Shown: positions 51,128-59,585 of the stretch, in pieces
How positions within the stretch are numbered: position 1 is the first letter of the stretch
Layout: the number at the start of each line of letters is the position of its first letter
Assembly: GCF_030651495.1 (NCBI RefSeq)
Contig: NZ_JAUSFI010000009.1
Span: forward strand, 62,001 to 126,000
Source of the DNA: Undibacterium sp.
GTDB lineage: Bacteria > Pseudomonadota > Gammaproteobacteria > Burkholderiales > Burkholderiaceae_D
Reading direction: 5' to 3'
Length of the DNA stretch: 64,000 nucleotides
Notes under the pieces: model-generated
Told to the model about the DNA's origin: nothing
Databases searched by the model: none
The model's input: only the letters and a program-made list of their open reading frames with translations
Position numbers and translations under genes: made by a program

Positions 51128-51955
51128 CTAGATCGAGATGCCGCCGCCGCAGATGATGGTCTGGCCACTGATATAGTCGGATTCCGGCGTACACAAAGAG
51201 TACACGGCACCGGCCGCCTCATCCGGCGTACCGGCGCGACCGAGCGGAATACTGCGTTCCATCATCGTCATCAGCTCTGGATTGACGCCGACCTTGATCT
51301 CGCGCCCGGCGATGTTGACCTGGGCGTTGCCGTCGGCCGTGGCTTCGGTCAGACGGGTCTTGATCAAGCCAAACGCGACGCAATTGACGTTGACTTTCAT
51401 GCGGCCCCATTCTTTCGATAGCGCCAGCGTCAGGCCGACGATACCGGCCTTGGCGGCGGAATAATTGACTTGCCCGGCATTGCCGCCCAGCCCCGCGACC
51501 GATGAGATATTCACCACTTTACGGAACACTTCACGGCCAGCTTCCTGCTCGGCCTTGCTGTAGGCGCGCAGCACCGGTTGCGCCGCGCGCAAGATGCGGA
51601 ACGGGGCGGTCAGGTGCACATCCATAATCGCGTACCACTGCTCATCGCTCATCTTCTGGATCACGTTATCCCAGGTATAGCCGGCATTGTTGACGATGAT
51701 GTCGAGGCCCTGATACGTATCGACGGCGGTCTTCACGAAGCGCTCGGCAAAATCGCTGGCAGTCACATTGCCGACGCAAGCCACCGCCTCGCCGCCGGCC
51801 TGGCGTATCAACTCCACCACTTCTTGCGCCGGTTCTGCATCGAGATCATTGATGACGACGCGCGCGCCTTCGCTGGCCAGTTTTAATGCGATAGAGCGGC
51901 CGATGCCGCGCCCCGAGCCGGATACCAGCGCTACTTTTCCTGCTAATCTAGACAT
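51128..51955 (-). CDS. SDR family 3-oxoacyl/3-hydroxyacyl reductase (FabG-like)
   Basis: The 275-residue protein is a classical short-chain dehydrogenase: VSGSGRGIGRS (TGxxxGxG variant), IIVNNAGYTWDN, VNISSVAG with the catalytic Ser, and NYSAAKAGIVGL with the YxxxK pair. GQTIICGGGISI is a typical C-terminus. ND at residues 36-37 suggests NAD rather than NADP preference. In this operon it most likely oxidises the 3-hydroxyacyl-CoA made by the neighbouring hydratase. It lies 44 bp upstream of the dehydrogenase gene. Confidence 0.9.
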   Translation of the reverse strand: MSRLAGKVALVSGSGRGIGRSIALKLASEGARVVINDLDAEPAQEVVELIRQAGGEAVACVGNVTASDFAERFVKTAVDTYQGLDIIVNNAGYTWDNVIQKMSDEQWYAIMDVHLTAPFRILRAAQPVLRAYSKAEQEAGREVFRKVVNISSVAGLGGNAGQVNYSAAKAGIVGLTLALSKEWGRMKVNVNCVAFGLIKTRLTEATADGNAQVNIAGREIKVGVNPELMTMMERSIPLGRAGTPDEAAGAVYSLCTPESDYISGQTIICGGGISI

Positions 51956-51973
51956 GACTTATTTCCTTATTGG

Positions 51974-52390
51974 TTATAACGCGATCAGGGCGTCGCCCAG
52001 TATTTTTGTTTCGCCGTATTGGTTCGCGGCCAGAATTTCTACCTTCAGCAATTGCTCGCCGTCTTGCTCGATCTGCGCCACCACCTTGCCGCTGCAATGC
52101 ACCAGATTGCCCAGATGCGTGATACCGACAAAGCGCGCATTGAACTGGCGGATTTTTTGCTGCGGCACCCAGTTGGTCAGCAGGCGTCCCAGATACGCCA
52201 TCGACAGCATGCCGTGCGCAAACACATCCGGCATGCGCGCCTTGCGGGCAAAATCGAGATCGATGTGGATCGGGTTATGGTCACCCGAGGCACCGGCGTA
52301 CAGCGCCAGCGTGGTGCGATTGATGGCCGGCATCGTCAGGGGCGGCAAGGTGTCGCCGACCGCCAGCGGTTTGCTTAGATTGCTGTTCAT
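51974..52390 (-). CDS. MaoC-type (R)-specific hydratase subunit
   Basis: The 138-residue product (start at 52390 with AAGG eight bases ahead; an ATG at 52408 overlapping the previous stop is also possible) has one hotdog domain with the hydratase motif YAGASGDHNPIHIDLDFARKAR, where Asp and His are catalytic. It should hydrate 2-enoyl-CoA. The adjacent gene encodes a FAS1-like hotdog half with GETNPVYLD lacking the His, so the two probably form a heteromeric hydratase, as in the ChsH1/ChsH2 type steroid side-chain systems. Confidence 0.88.
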   Translation of the reverse strand: MNSNLSKPLAVGDTLPPLTMPAINRTTLALYAGASGDHNPIHIDLDFARKARMPDVFAHGMLSMAYLGRLLTNWVPQQKIRQFNARFVGITHLGNLVHCSGKVVAQIEQDGEQLLKVEILAANQYGETKILGDALIAL

Positions 52391-52400
52391 GTTATTGGCC

Positions 52401-52844
52401 TTATCCATTGCGCTGCACCACCGAGCCGGTCAGGTCGGCGACATGCTCGCCGCGCTGGTTGCTGACGCGGGTCTGGCGCACGACAAATTCCAGTGCACCG
52501 CCCTTCTTGTCGTACATATCGCTGATGCTGGTCTGAAACGTCAGCTGATCGCCGGCGCAGACCGGCAAAAAATAGCGGAACGACTGCTCGCCATGCAGGA
52601 TGCGCGACAGGTCGGCCCCGATGACTTTCAGCCATGCCAGCGGGTCGGGCTGCTCCATTTCCAGGCAGAACAAGAAAGTCGGCGGGGCCGGCAGGCTGGC
52701 ATAGCCGGCCGCCTGCGCCGCCGCCTCATCGAGATAGACAGGATTGGTCTCGCCGATCGCCTTGGCAAAAAAACGCAGCCGCCCGGCCTCCACCGCAACC
52801 GTGTGCGGCGGCAACACGGTACCGATCAATTTTTTGTCTAGCAT
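52401..52844 (-). CDS. FAS1-like dehydratase domain protein (hotdog, non-catalytic partner)
   Basis: The 147-residue single-hotdog protein reads RFFAKAIGETNPVYLDEAAAQAAGYASLPAPPTFLFCLE, the N-terminal MaoC/FAS1-like type, then FRYFLPVCAGDQLTFQTSISDMYDKKGGALEFVVRQT. The catalytic Asp-x-x-x-x-His pair is altered (ETNPVY), so it is expected to be the structural half that completes the acyl-binding tunnel of the MaoC subunit. It starts 4 bp after the thiolase stop and overlaps the possible start of the MaoC gene. Confidence 0.85.
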   Translation of the reverse strand: MLDKKLIGTVLPPHTVAVEAGRLRFFAKAIGETNPVYLDEAAAQAAGYASLPAPPTFLFCLEMEQPDPLAWLKVIGADLSRILHGEQSFRYFLPVCAGDQLTFQTSISDMYDKKGGALEFVVRQTRVSNQRGEHVADLTGSVVQRNG

Positions 52845-52848
52845 GGCA

Positions 52849-54033
52849 TCAGGACGCGCGATACATGGTCACCACGCAAGCGCCGCCCAGGCCCAGATTG
52901 TGCTGCAAGCCGACTTGCGCACCGGCAACCTGACGCGCACCGGCGCTGCCGCGCAACTGGTGCGTCAGCTCAAAACATTGCGCCAGCCCGGTCGCACCCA
53001 GCGGATGGCCTTTTGACAATAAGCCGCCAGATGGATTAGTCACGACCTTGCCGCCGTAAGTGTTGTCGCCATCGTTGATGAATTTGTCGGCACCGCCTTC
53101 AGGGCATAGGCCCAGCGCTTCATAGGTGATCAGCTCGTTATGCGCAAAACAGTCGTGCAGTTCAACCACATCAAGATCGTCCGGGCCGATGCCGGCTTCC
53201 TGATACACCTTGGCGGCGGCCGCCTTGCTCATGTCGTAGCCGACCACCCGCATCATGTCATCGGATTCAAAGGTGCTCGGGGTATCGGTGGTCATGGCTT
53301 GCGCCGCGATGTAGACCGCGGTATTGAGGCCACGCGCCTTGGCGAAGCTTTCTGACACCAGCACGGCCGCCGCTGCGCCGCAGGTCGGCGGACAAGCCAT
53401 CAGCTTGGTCATCACGCCCGGCCAGATCATGGTGGAATTAAGCACGTCTTCGGTCGTCACGACTTGCTTGAACACGGCCAGCGGATTATTCGCGGCATGG
53501 CGGCTGGCCTTGGCGCGGATCTTGGCGAAGGCATCCAAAGGCGTGCCGTATTTTTGCATGTGCGACAGGCCGGCACCGCCGAAATAACGCAGCGCCAGCG
53601 GAATCTGCGGCATGCCGACCAGCTTGTCGGTGACAGCATCAAATGCATCAAACGGGCTAGGCCGGTCTTGAAACACCGAACCCAGGGCCCCCGGGCTCAT
53701 CTGCTCAAAACCCAGCACCAGGGCGCAATCGACCGCACCGCTGGCGATGGCCTGGCGCGCCAGAAACAAGGCGGTAGAGCCGGTCGAGCAATTATTGTTG
53801 ACGTTAAACACCGGTATGCCGCTCATGCCGATGCGGTACACCGCCTTCTGCCCGCTGGTCGAGTCGCCATACACGTAACCGACATAGGCTTGCTCGATAT
53901 CCTCATAACTCAGGCCGGCATCGGCCAGCGCCATGCGACCGGCTTCGGCGCCCATCTGGTCATACGGTGCGGTGGCGCTGGGTTTAGTGAAAGGGATCAT
54001 GCCAACGCCAGAGACAAATACTTTGCGGCTCAT
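52849..54033 (-). CDS. SCP-x type thiolase (lipid-transfer acetyl-CoA acetyltransferase)
   Basis: The 394-residue enzyme belongs to the thiolase superfamily: NVNNNCSTGSTALFLAR contains the nucleophilic Cys, VVELHDCFAHNELITYE the second motif, and PSGGLLSKGHPLGATGLAQ the C-terminal catalytic loop. The HDCFA and CSTG forms match the SCP-x/lipid-transfer subgroup that cleaves branched or steroid-like 3-ketoacyl-CoAs. AGGAG lies before the ATG. It is the first gene of the leftward operon and follows the two TetR operators. Confidence 0.9.
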   Translation of the reverse strand: MSRKVFVSGVGMIPFTKPSATAPYDQMGAEAGRMALADAGLSYEDIEQAYVGYVYGDSTSGQKAVYRIGMSGIPVFNVNNNCSTGSTALFLARQAIASGAVDCALVLGFEQMSPGALGSVFQDRPSPFDAFDAVTDKLVGMPQIPLALRYFGGAGLSHMQKYGTPLDAFAKIRAKASRHAANNPLAVFKQVVTTEDVLNSTMIWPGVMTKLMACPPTCGAAAAVLVSESFAKARGLNTAVYIAAQAMTTDTPSTFESDDMMRVVGYDMSKAAAAKVYQEAGIGPDDLDVVELHDCFAHNELITYEALGLCPEGGADKFINDGDNTYGGKVVTNPSGGLLSKGHPLGATGLAQCFELTHQLRGSAGARQVAGAQVGLQHNLGLGGACVVTMYRAS

Positions 54034-54073
54034 AGAGTGCTCCTGAAGAAAATGGGGATAGTCGGGTGACTAA

Positions 54074-54089
54074 TAGGTCAATCGACCTA
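54074..54089. promoter_or_regulatory. TetR operator candidate 1
   Basis: TAGGTCAATCGACCTA is a 16-bp palindrome with one mismatched pair at the centre, 41 bp upstream of the thiolase ATG. Confidence 0.8.
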
Positions 54090-54101
54090 GAAATGCAAAT
54101 T

Positions 54102-54119
54102 ATAGGTCAGTTGACCTAT
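54102..54119. promoter_or_regulatory. TetR operator candidate 2
   Basis: ATAGGTCAGTTGACCTAT is an 18-bp palindrome (perfect except for the GT centre), 52 bp upstream of the TetR gene. It shares the TAGGTCAnnnGACCTA core with operator 1, at a centre-to-centre distance of 29 bp, close to three helical turns. Confidence 0.82.
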
Positions 54120-54171
54120 TTGTCAATACCTGTGGGATAATTCCCACATTGAATCTTTCATTCATCTTCAC

Positions 54172-54807
54172 ATGCTGATCACCGACCCAACCCCTCTTAA
54201 GAATAAAGCCTCCGTCACGACCGAAAAAGGCAGCGAGCGCATGCAGGAAATCTTGCAGGCGGCGCGGCTGATTTTTGCCAGCGAAGGTTACGCCGGCTTA
54301 TCGATGCGCAAGCTGGCGGCGCAAGTCGGCATGAGCTTAAGCAATGTCCAGCATTACTATCAAAGCAAAGACGTGCTGATCGAAGCCATGCTGCTGTACA
54401 CCATGAATACCTTCCAGGCCAAGATAGACAATATCGCCAAGACGATGGAGCAGTCGCCGCGCATAGAGCAACTTAATTCCACCATAGAGATGTTTCTCGA
54501 TGAATTAAGCGATCCGGTCACGCACGGGGTATTTTTTGAAATATGGGCGCTGGCGGGGCGCAATGCCTTTGCCTCGGCCCTGATGGACAAGATGCTGGTG
54601 CGCGAAAGAAAATCGATTTATAAATTGATACAGGGTTTGGTGCCCGGCATCTCGGATGAGCAGGCGATGCTGCGCGCGATACTGATCGTCGCGCAAGTCG
54701 AAGGCTTGATGCTGTTTCGCCTGCACAAGCATGTGCAGCGCGCCGAAGTGGTCGCAATACACGCTGCCTTGCGCCAGGCGGTGCTCAATCTGGCGACGGT
54801 GCCCTAA
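54172..54807 (+). CDS. TetR family repressor of the acyl-CoA operon
   Basis: The 211-residue product has the TetR DNA-binding domain (MQEILQAARLIFASEGYAGLSMRKLAAQVGMSLSNVQHYYQSKDVLIEAM, about 24-73) and a helical C-terminal ligand domain (ILIVAQVEGLMLFRL). It is divergent from the thiolase-headed operon, and two palindromes of a kind bound by TetR dimers lie between the start codons. It therefore very likely represses both its own gene and the operon and is released by an acyl-CoA or related product. The inducer is not deducible. Confidence 0.88.
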   Translation: MLITDPTPLKNKASVTTEKGSERMQEILQAARLIFASEGYAGLSMRKLAAQVGMSLSNVQHYYQSKDVLIEAMLLYTMNTFQAKIDNIAKTMEQSPRIEQLNSTIEMFLDELSDPVTHGVFFEIWALAGRNAFASALMDKMLVRERKSIYKLIQGLVPGISDEQAMLRAILIVAQVEGLMLFRLHKHVQRAEVVAIHAALRQAVLNLATVP

Positions 54808-54824
54808 TACCGGAGCGCCGGCGT

Positions 54825-55046
54825 TTATTTCTCCGTGCCTTTGTTTAACATCTCCTTGCGCTGCTTTTCATACTGCTCGTAGCTCATTTTATTTTTATTC
54901 AGGCAGGCCGACCTGTCATTCCAGTCGACGATTTTTTTACAGGCCTGCGCCGCATCCTCCTGCAAGATGTCATACGGCACCGAACAAGCCTGAAGCGCAC
55001 CGAGAATGCCGATTGCCGACACGAGAAGAAATGTGGTTTTTAACAT
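54825..55046 (-). CDS. Small hypothetical lipoprotein
   Basis: The 73-residue product has a signal peptide with lipobox-like LQAC (Cys at residue 21) and a short mature region with two more cysteines (AQACKKIVDW and SACLNKNK) and a basic C-terminus (YEKQRKEMLNKGTEK). Resembles small conserved lipoproteins of Oxalobacteraceae, but I cannot name a family. It converges with the TetR gene. Confidence 0.6.
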   Translation of the reverse strand: MLKTTFLLVSAIGILGALQACSVPYDILQEDAAQACKKIVDWNDRSACLNKNKMSYEQYEKQRKEMLNKGTEK

Positions 55047-55226
55047 GAGAAGTTCGATTCAAGAGTTTGTGGTGTCAATAAACACGCATTAGAAAATAGT
55101 CGATTGTATATTTTAATCGTATCTATGCGGAGCTGACGTACTCATACGAAGCTTGCGCGTATTGATCTTGCTTTCCGTGCACGACTCCACTAGCATGGCT
55201 GGGTTCTCTTCCCGCCCCTATCGCCC

Positions 55227-56237
55227 ATGCACACCCTGCCCGAATTAAGAGAACTGGAACGTCTGATCAAGCTTGGCCGCGGCCATCTGGAGACACATGT
55301 TGCCTGCGAAGTGAATGCGGCTGGGCAAACTTTCCCGGTCTATCAGCTAGCTTTGGGCAACCCGGATCCTGGCTTGCCTGCGATCGGTTTTTTTGGCGGC
55401 ATTCATGGCTTAGAGCGCATCGGCACGCAGGTCTTGCTGTGTTTTTTGCGCGGCTTGATCACGCGTTTAGCCTGGGACAAAAGCCTGCACCATATGTTGC
55501 AGGAAGTGCGGCTGGTGTTTATGCCCCTGATAAATCCCGGCGGCATGGCGCACTCTACGCGCTGCAATCCGCAAGGGGTAGACCTGATGCGTAATGCGCC
55601 GGTCGAGGCGGCTGGCAAGGTGCCGTTTTTGCTCGGCGGCCATCGCATCAGCCCGCGCCTGCCCTGGTATCGCGGGGTGGAAGGGGCCGAGATGGAAATC
55701 GAGAATCAGGCGCTGTGCCGTGTGGTGCAAAGCGAGTTATTGACGCGGCCTTTCAGCATGGCGATTGATTGTCATTCTGGCTTTGGCTTACGTGACCGGG
55801 TCTGGTTTCCGCATGCGCATAGCGTGCACCCGATCGCCCATCTGGCCGACATCCTCGCGCTGGAAGAATTGTTTCAGCAAACCCACCCAAATCACCGTTA
55901 TCTGTTTGAACCGCAAAGCTTGCAATATCGCACCCATGGTGATGTCTGGGATCATTTATATCTGCAGGCGCAGCAAGATCCCGGCAAAACTTTTTTACCG
56001 CTGACACTGGAAATGGGCTCGTGGTTATGGGTGAAAAAAAATCCGCGCCAGCTGTTTTCGCGTCACGGCATGTTTAACCCGACGGCGCAACATCGCCTGC
56101 AACGGGTATTGCGCGGCCATACGGTCTGGCTGGATTTTTTAATGCGGGCCGCCTACGCACACGATAACTGGCTGGCGACCGGCCCCAAGCGCTGCCGCCT
56201 GCAAGAGCGTGCGGTAGCGCGCTGGTATCGGCCATGA
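55227..56237 (+). CDS. M14 family zinc carboxypeptidase-like protein
   Basis: The 336-residue protein lacks a signal peptide. It has the M14 zinc ligands GGIHGLERIG (HxxE) and IDCHSGFG (third His), and FLPLTLEMGSW with the catalytic Glu. These suggest an active metallo-carboxypeptidase or amidase of the succinylglutamate desuccinylase/DUF2817-like branch. Family members remove C-terminal residues or hydrolyse peptidoglycan amides. It is coupled by a 4-bp overlap (ATGA) to the hydrolase gene that follows. Confidence 0.78.
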   Translation: MHTLPELRELERLIKLGRGHLETHVACEVNAAGQTFPVYQLALGNPDPGLPAIGFFGGIHGLERIGTQVLLCFLRGLITRLAWDKSLHHMLQEVRLVFMPLINPGGMAHSTRCNPQGVDLMRNAPVEAAGKVPFLLGGHRISPRLPWYRGVEGAEMEIENQALCRVVQSELLTRPFSMAIDCHSGFGLRDRVWFPHAHSVHPIAHLADILALEELFQQTHPNHRYLFEPQSLQYRTHGDVWDHLYLQAQQDPGKTFLPLTLEMGSWLWVKKNPRQLFSRHGMFNPTAQHRLQRVLRGHTVWLDFLMRAAYAHDNWLATGPKRCRLQERAVARWYRP

Positions 56238-56989
56238 CAACCTGGGTCTTGCTGCGCGGCCTGATGCGCGAGACGCGTCACTGGGGCGAGTTTCCGGCCC
56301 AGCTTCAACATGCCGTCGGTGCACAGCAGCTGGTGACGCTGGATTTTCCCGGTAATGGCCGCCTGCATGGGCAGGCCAGCGCCAGCAGCGTACCCGCGAT
56401 GCGGCAACACATCCGCAGCCAGCTCAGGCAGCTGGGCCATGCACCGCCGTACCGCGTACTGGCCTTATCTCTGGGGGCGATGGTGGCGCTGGACTGGTGT
56501 AACGCCTGTCCGCAAGAGCTGGAAAGCGTGGTCCTGATCAATACCAGCCTGGCGCCGTACAACCCGTTTTATCACCGCCTGCGGCCGTCGAATTATCCGG
56601 CCCTGCTGCGCACGATGCTGGCTGGCTCACTGGCCCAGCGTGAAGCATTGATTTTGCGCCTGACCAGCCATCAAGACGGCAGCCCGCGCGGCGCGGCCAT
56701 CCTGCGGCAATGGATAGACTATGCCAAAGCATGCCCGATCACGCGGACAAATATCCTGCGCCAGTTATTTGCGGCACTGCGCTACCGTGCCGCAGCGCAG
56801 ACCCCGGCCGTGCCCTTGCTGCTGCTGGCGGGACAACAGGATCAGCTGGTCAACGTGCAGTGCTCGATACGGCTGGCGCAGCGCTGGCATTGCCCGCTCA
56901 ACATCCATCCGAGTGCCGGGCATGATTTGCCGCTGGACGATGCGGCCTGGGTCATCGATCAGGTCAGGCAATGGCTGGCGACTGAATAG
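56234..56989 (+). CDS. Alpha/beta hydrolase
   Basis: The 251-residue protein has the alpha/beta-hydrolase plan: LLRGLMRETRHWGEFPAQL (oxyanion region), LDFPGNGRLHGQ, VLALSLGAMVALDW with the nucleophile Ser in an ALSLG elbow rather than GxSxG, LLLAGQQDQLVNV with the Asp and SAGHDLPLDD with the His. Substrate unknown. Its ATG overlaps the stop of the M14 gene, so the pair acts together or in the same pathway. Confidence 0.82.
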   Translation: MTTWVLLRGLMRETRHWGEFPAQLQHAVGAQQLVTLDFPGNGRLHGQASASSVPAMRQHIRSQLRQLGHAPPYRVLALSLGAMVALDWCNACPQELESVVLINTSLAPYNPFYHRLRPSNYPALLRTMLAGSLAQREALILRLTSHQDGSPRGAAILRQWIDYAKACPITRTNILRQLFAALRYRAAAQTPAVPLLLLAGQQDQLVNVQCSIRLAQRWHCPLNIHPSAGHDLPLDDAAWVIDQVRQWLATE

Positions 56990-57049
56990 CGTTAAGCGCA
57001 TCCGCCAGCGCCGCTTGCTTGCGGCATGACAATCAGGAATTCAAAACAG

Positions 57050-57128
57050 GCAGGCCGGACACGCATAGTCCATGCGCCTCACCAGATGGTCGAGGCTGCA
57101 GCCCGCATGGGCTATGCGCGCTGGGCCA
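57050..57128. repeat. REP-like palindrome, copy 7
   Basis: ACGCATAGTCCATGCGCC and CCCGCATGGGCTATGCGCGC form arms around a loop with GGCTGCAG. It follows the hydrolase gene and precedes the RHH gene terminus. Confidence 0.7.
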
Positions 57129-57157
57129 GTGCTTATGTGAGATCGAGCGACAGGCGG

Positions 57158-57514
57158 CTACAGCAAATACGAAGGGCTGTTGCCCTGCGGCTTGTTCTGG
57201 CCATCATGCAATCCCGCCAGCGGCAGACGCTTATCGTGAGAAATATCGCCGTCGACCATCAGCGACAAATAGCGCAGGCAGCAGACGCGCAAGAACGAAG
57301 AAAAGTTATCGATCTCGCCGCGATAGGCGATCAACTCGTCATACAGCTTGGTGATTAACTGGTTGGTGTTCATGCCGTCACGCTCCGCCACTTCCTGCAG
57401 CACTTGCCAGAACAGTTTTTCCAGACGGATTGAGGTCACCACGCCATGCAGGCGGATAGAACGCGCCTTGGCCTGATACAGGCTAGGGTCGGCTTTGACA
57501 AAAATATCGCACAT
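57158..57514 (-). CDS. Ribbon-helix-helix protein (RHH_4 family)
   Basis: The 118-residue protein contains RSIRLHGVVTSIRLEKLFWQVLQEVAERDGMNTNQLITKLYDELI, the RHH_4 pattern of a beta strand with polar alternation followed by two helices, and then SSFLRVCCLRYL. This dimeric fold binds DNA via the strand. A strong AGGAG site precedes the ATG. The role in this organism is unknown; other RHH_4 proteins sit next to aryl-sulfate or phage genes, but no partner is evident here. Confidence 0.78.
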   Translation of the reverse strand: MCDIFVKADPSLYQAKARSIRLHGVVTSIRLEKLFWQVLQEVAERDGMNTNQLITKLYDELIAYRGEIDNFSSFLRVCCLRYLSLMVDGDISHDKRLPLAGLHDGQNKPQGNSPSYLL

Positions 57515-57595
57515 GAGAACTCCTAAAGGGAGAAACTAAGCAGCAAAGCTTGGAAGGCCGCTTTGCTGCAGGAATTATACCCTTCAGTGTCGTTC

Positions 57596-58177
57596 TTACA
57601 ACGTGATCTTGGTGCCGAGCAAAGCCAGATATTGCGCCATCCAGGCAGGATGCGCCGGCCATGCCGGCGCGGTAACAAAATTGCCATCCGTCACCGCTTC
57701 AGTCACGGCGATATCGGCAAAATTCCCGCCTGCCAGCTCGACTTCCGGCCGGCAGGCCGGGTAAGCCGAACAGCGTATCCCGTCGAGCACTTTAGCCGCC
57801 GCCAGAATTTGCGCGCCATGGCACACGGCAGCGATAGGCTTGTTGTGTTTCGCGACGTGTTTCACCAGGGCGATCACCGCCGGATACAGCCGCAAATATT
57901 CCGGTGCGCGGCCACCGGGAATCACCAAGCCATCATAGCCAGCGGCATCAATTGTGGCGAAATCATGGGTGATGGCGAAACGGTGACCCGGCTTTTCGGT
58001 GTAAGTTTGCTGGCCTTCAAAATCATGAATTGCCGTAGCGACATAATCACCCGGCTTCTTGTCGGGGCAAACGACATGCACCTGGTGACCTACCGCCAGC
58101 AAAGTCTGGAAAGGCACCATCGCCTCGTAATCTTCGACAAAATCCCCTACCAGCATGAGTAATTTTTTGCTCGCCAT
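57596..58177 (-). CDS. DJ-1/PfpI family protein
   Basis: The 193-residue protein has the class I amidotransferase-like fold, with the conserved nucleophile in [10 protein letters not shown] (Cys of the elbow), Glu in VEDYEAM and [14 protein letters not shown]. The order is that of PfpI/YhbO/YraA-type proteins, which act as stress-protective deglycases or glyoxalases. AAGGAG lies 7 bp before the ATG. Monocistronic. Confidence 0.85.
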   Translation of the reverse strand: MASKKLLMLVGDFVEDYEAMVPFQTLLAVGHQVHVVCPDKKPGDYVATAIHDFEGQQTYTEKPGHRFAITHDFATIDAAGYDGLVIPGGRAPEYLRLYPAVIALVKHVAKHNKPIAAVCHGAQILAAAKVLDGIRCSAYPACRPEVELAGGNFADIAVTEAVTDGNFVTAPAWPAHPAWMAQYLALLGTKITL

Positions 58178-58338
58178 GATATCTCCTTGTTGTTCAAATC
58201 ATTGGAGCTATATTGTTGGCGCATTTCGGCGGCGGCGGGTAATCACGGGTTACTACATTTGCAGTCCATCACTGACCGCGGCCTCAGGCGGTAGCCATCC
58301 CGGTCAACGGTTCAGGCCAATTCGTCCAGATTTGCCGC

Positions 58339-59466
58339 TTAAGACGAGGGTGCTGCCAGGCACTGGTTGCGGCCGTTTTCTTTGGCGCGATACAGGGCTT
58401 CGTCGGCCAGCTTGATGGTCGCGTTCGGTTCTGTTTTTCTGATATGTTCAGCCACCCCGATAGAAACGGTGACGCGCAAGCGTTGATCAATCTCAGGGAA
58501 GCACAAACTCTCGATCGAATACCGGACACGCTCTGCCGTGATCATGGCCCCCTCCAGCGGGGTATCCGTCAGCAGCATCAGAAATTCTTCTCCGCCAAAA
58601 CGGCCAAAACAATCGGTCTGACGCAAGGCGCTGGAAGCGGTGCTAGCCACTGCGCGCAAAATGTCATCGCCGACCAAGTGACCATAAGTGTCGTTCACTT
58701 TTTTAAAAAAATCGATATCGATCATACAAATACAAAACACCGAACCGCTGCGTACGCAACGCAGGGTTTCTTCGCTGATTCTTTCCATCAAATAACGCCG
58801 GTTATACACCCCCGTCAACTCATCGCGTACCGCCAAATCGCCGATCCGTTGCAGCGCGCTTTCCAGTTCCACATTTTGTGCCGCGAGCTGCTGCGCCTTG
58901 TCGTGCAGCGTTGAACGTAAATTGCGAATAAATCCGGCCAGAAAACTCAGCTGCATCAGCGTCACGGCATACGCCATCCACTGCAATAGTTCCATCTTTA
59001 GTTTGATCTCATCGGCATGAAAAACCAGCAGCAAGGCGATCAACATCCCATAGCCGACCAAAATCACCAGCGCAAGGGCGACAAACTCGCGCGTCTTGAA
59101 TCGAAACATGCCAAAAACAAACATCGCCAGACCGAGCAACAAAAAGGTCCCGCGGGCGTCGCCGGCAAAATACATCGAATACAGGCCTGGCAAAGCGGCC
59201 AGCGAAATTTGTAGAAAGGTCAGACTCGGGTCACTGAAGCGCTTATTCAAGCCACTGCGCAGCATCAAATACACCGAGGCATTCAAGGCCAAGGCCAGGA
59301 CCAGATAGATCGCGACCACATGGCGATCCAAATACCCCATCGCCCAGCACAAAAAAACGAACACCGCGTTCATCGCATGCGCGCCGACGCCCATAAAAAA
59401 TCGATTCAGACGGATTTTCTGTTCTGGATCATCCACCGGAAAAATCGTGAAGTCAGACATTTTCAT
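58339..59466 (-). CDS. Membrane diguanylate cyclase (GGDEF)
   Basis: From the ATG at 59466, preceded by AAGGATGTGCC, the product is 375 residues. Six predicted membrane helices (about residues 25-190) form an N-terminal MASE-like sensor, followed by a short coiled coil (TLHDKAQQLAAQNVELESALQR) and a GGDEF domain with GGEEF at about 291-295. RQTD five residues upstream is the RxxD inhibitory I-site. It should synthesise cyclic di-GMP in answer to a membrane signal. Second such enzyme in the window. Confidence 0.9.
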   Translation of the reverse strand: MKMSDFTIFPVDDPEQKIRLNRFFMGVGAHAMNAVFVFLCWAMGYLDRHVVAIYLVLALALNASVYLMLRSGLNKRFSDPSLTFLQISLAALPGLYSMYFAGDARGTFLLLGLAMFVFGMFRFKTREFVALALVILVGYGMLIALLLVFHADEIKLKMELLQWMAYAVTLMQLSFLAGFIRNLRSTLHDKAQQLAAQNVELESALQRIGDLAVRDELTGVYNRRYLMERISEETLRCVRSGSVFCICMIDIDFFKKVNDTYGHLVGDDILRAVASTASSALRQTDCFGRFGGEEFLMLLTDTPLEGAMITAERVRYSIESLCFPEIDQRLRVTVSIGVAEHIRKTEPNATIKLADEALYRAKENGRNQCLAAPSS

Positions 59467-59585
59467 GGCACATCCTTGTCGTTTTTTTAGGGTTAACTTG
59501 GCCAAAAATGGCTATTTCCAGATCCAGATTCAAGCAAAGCACCGCAAGAAACGCGCCGCTCAGGCTCGCGCTTATCCATTTCTGG

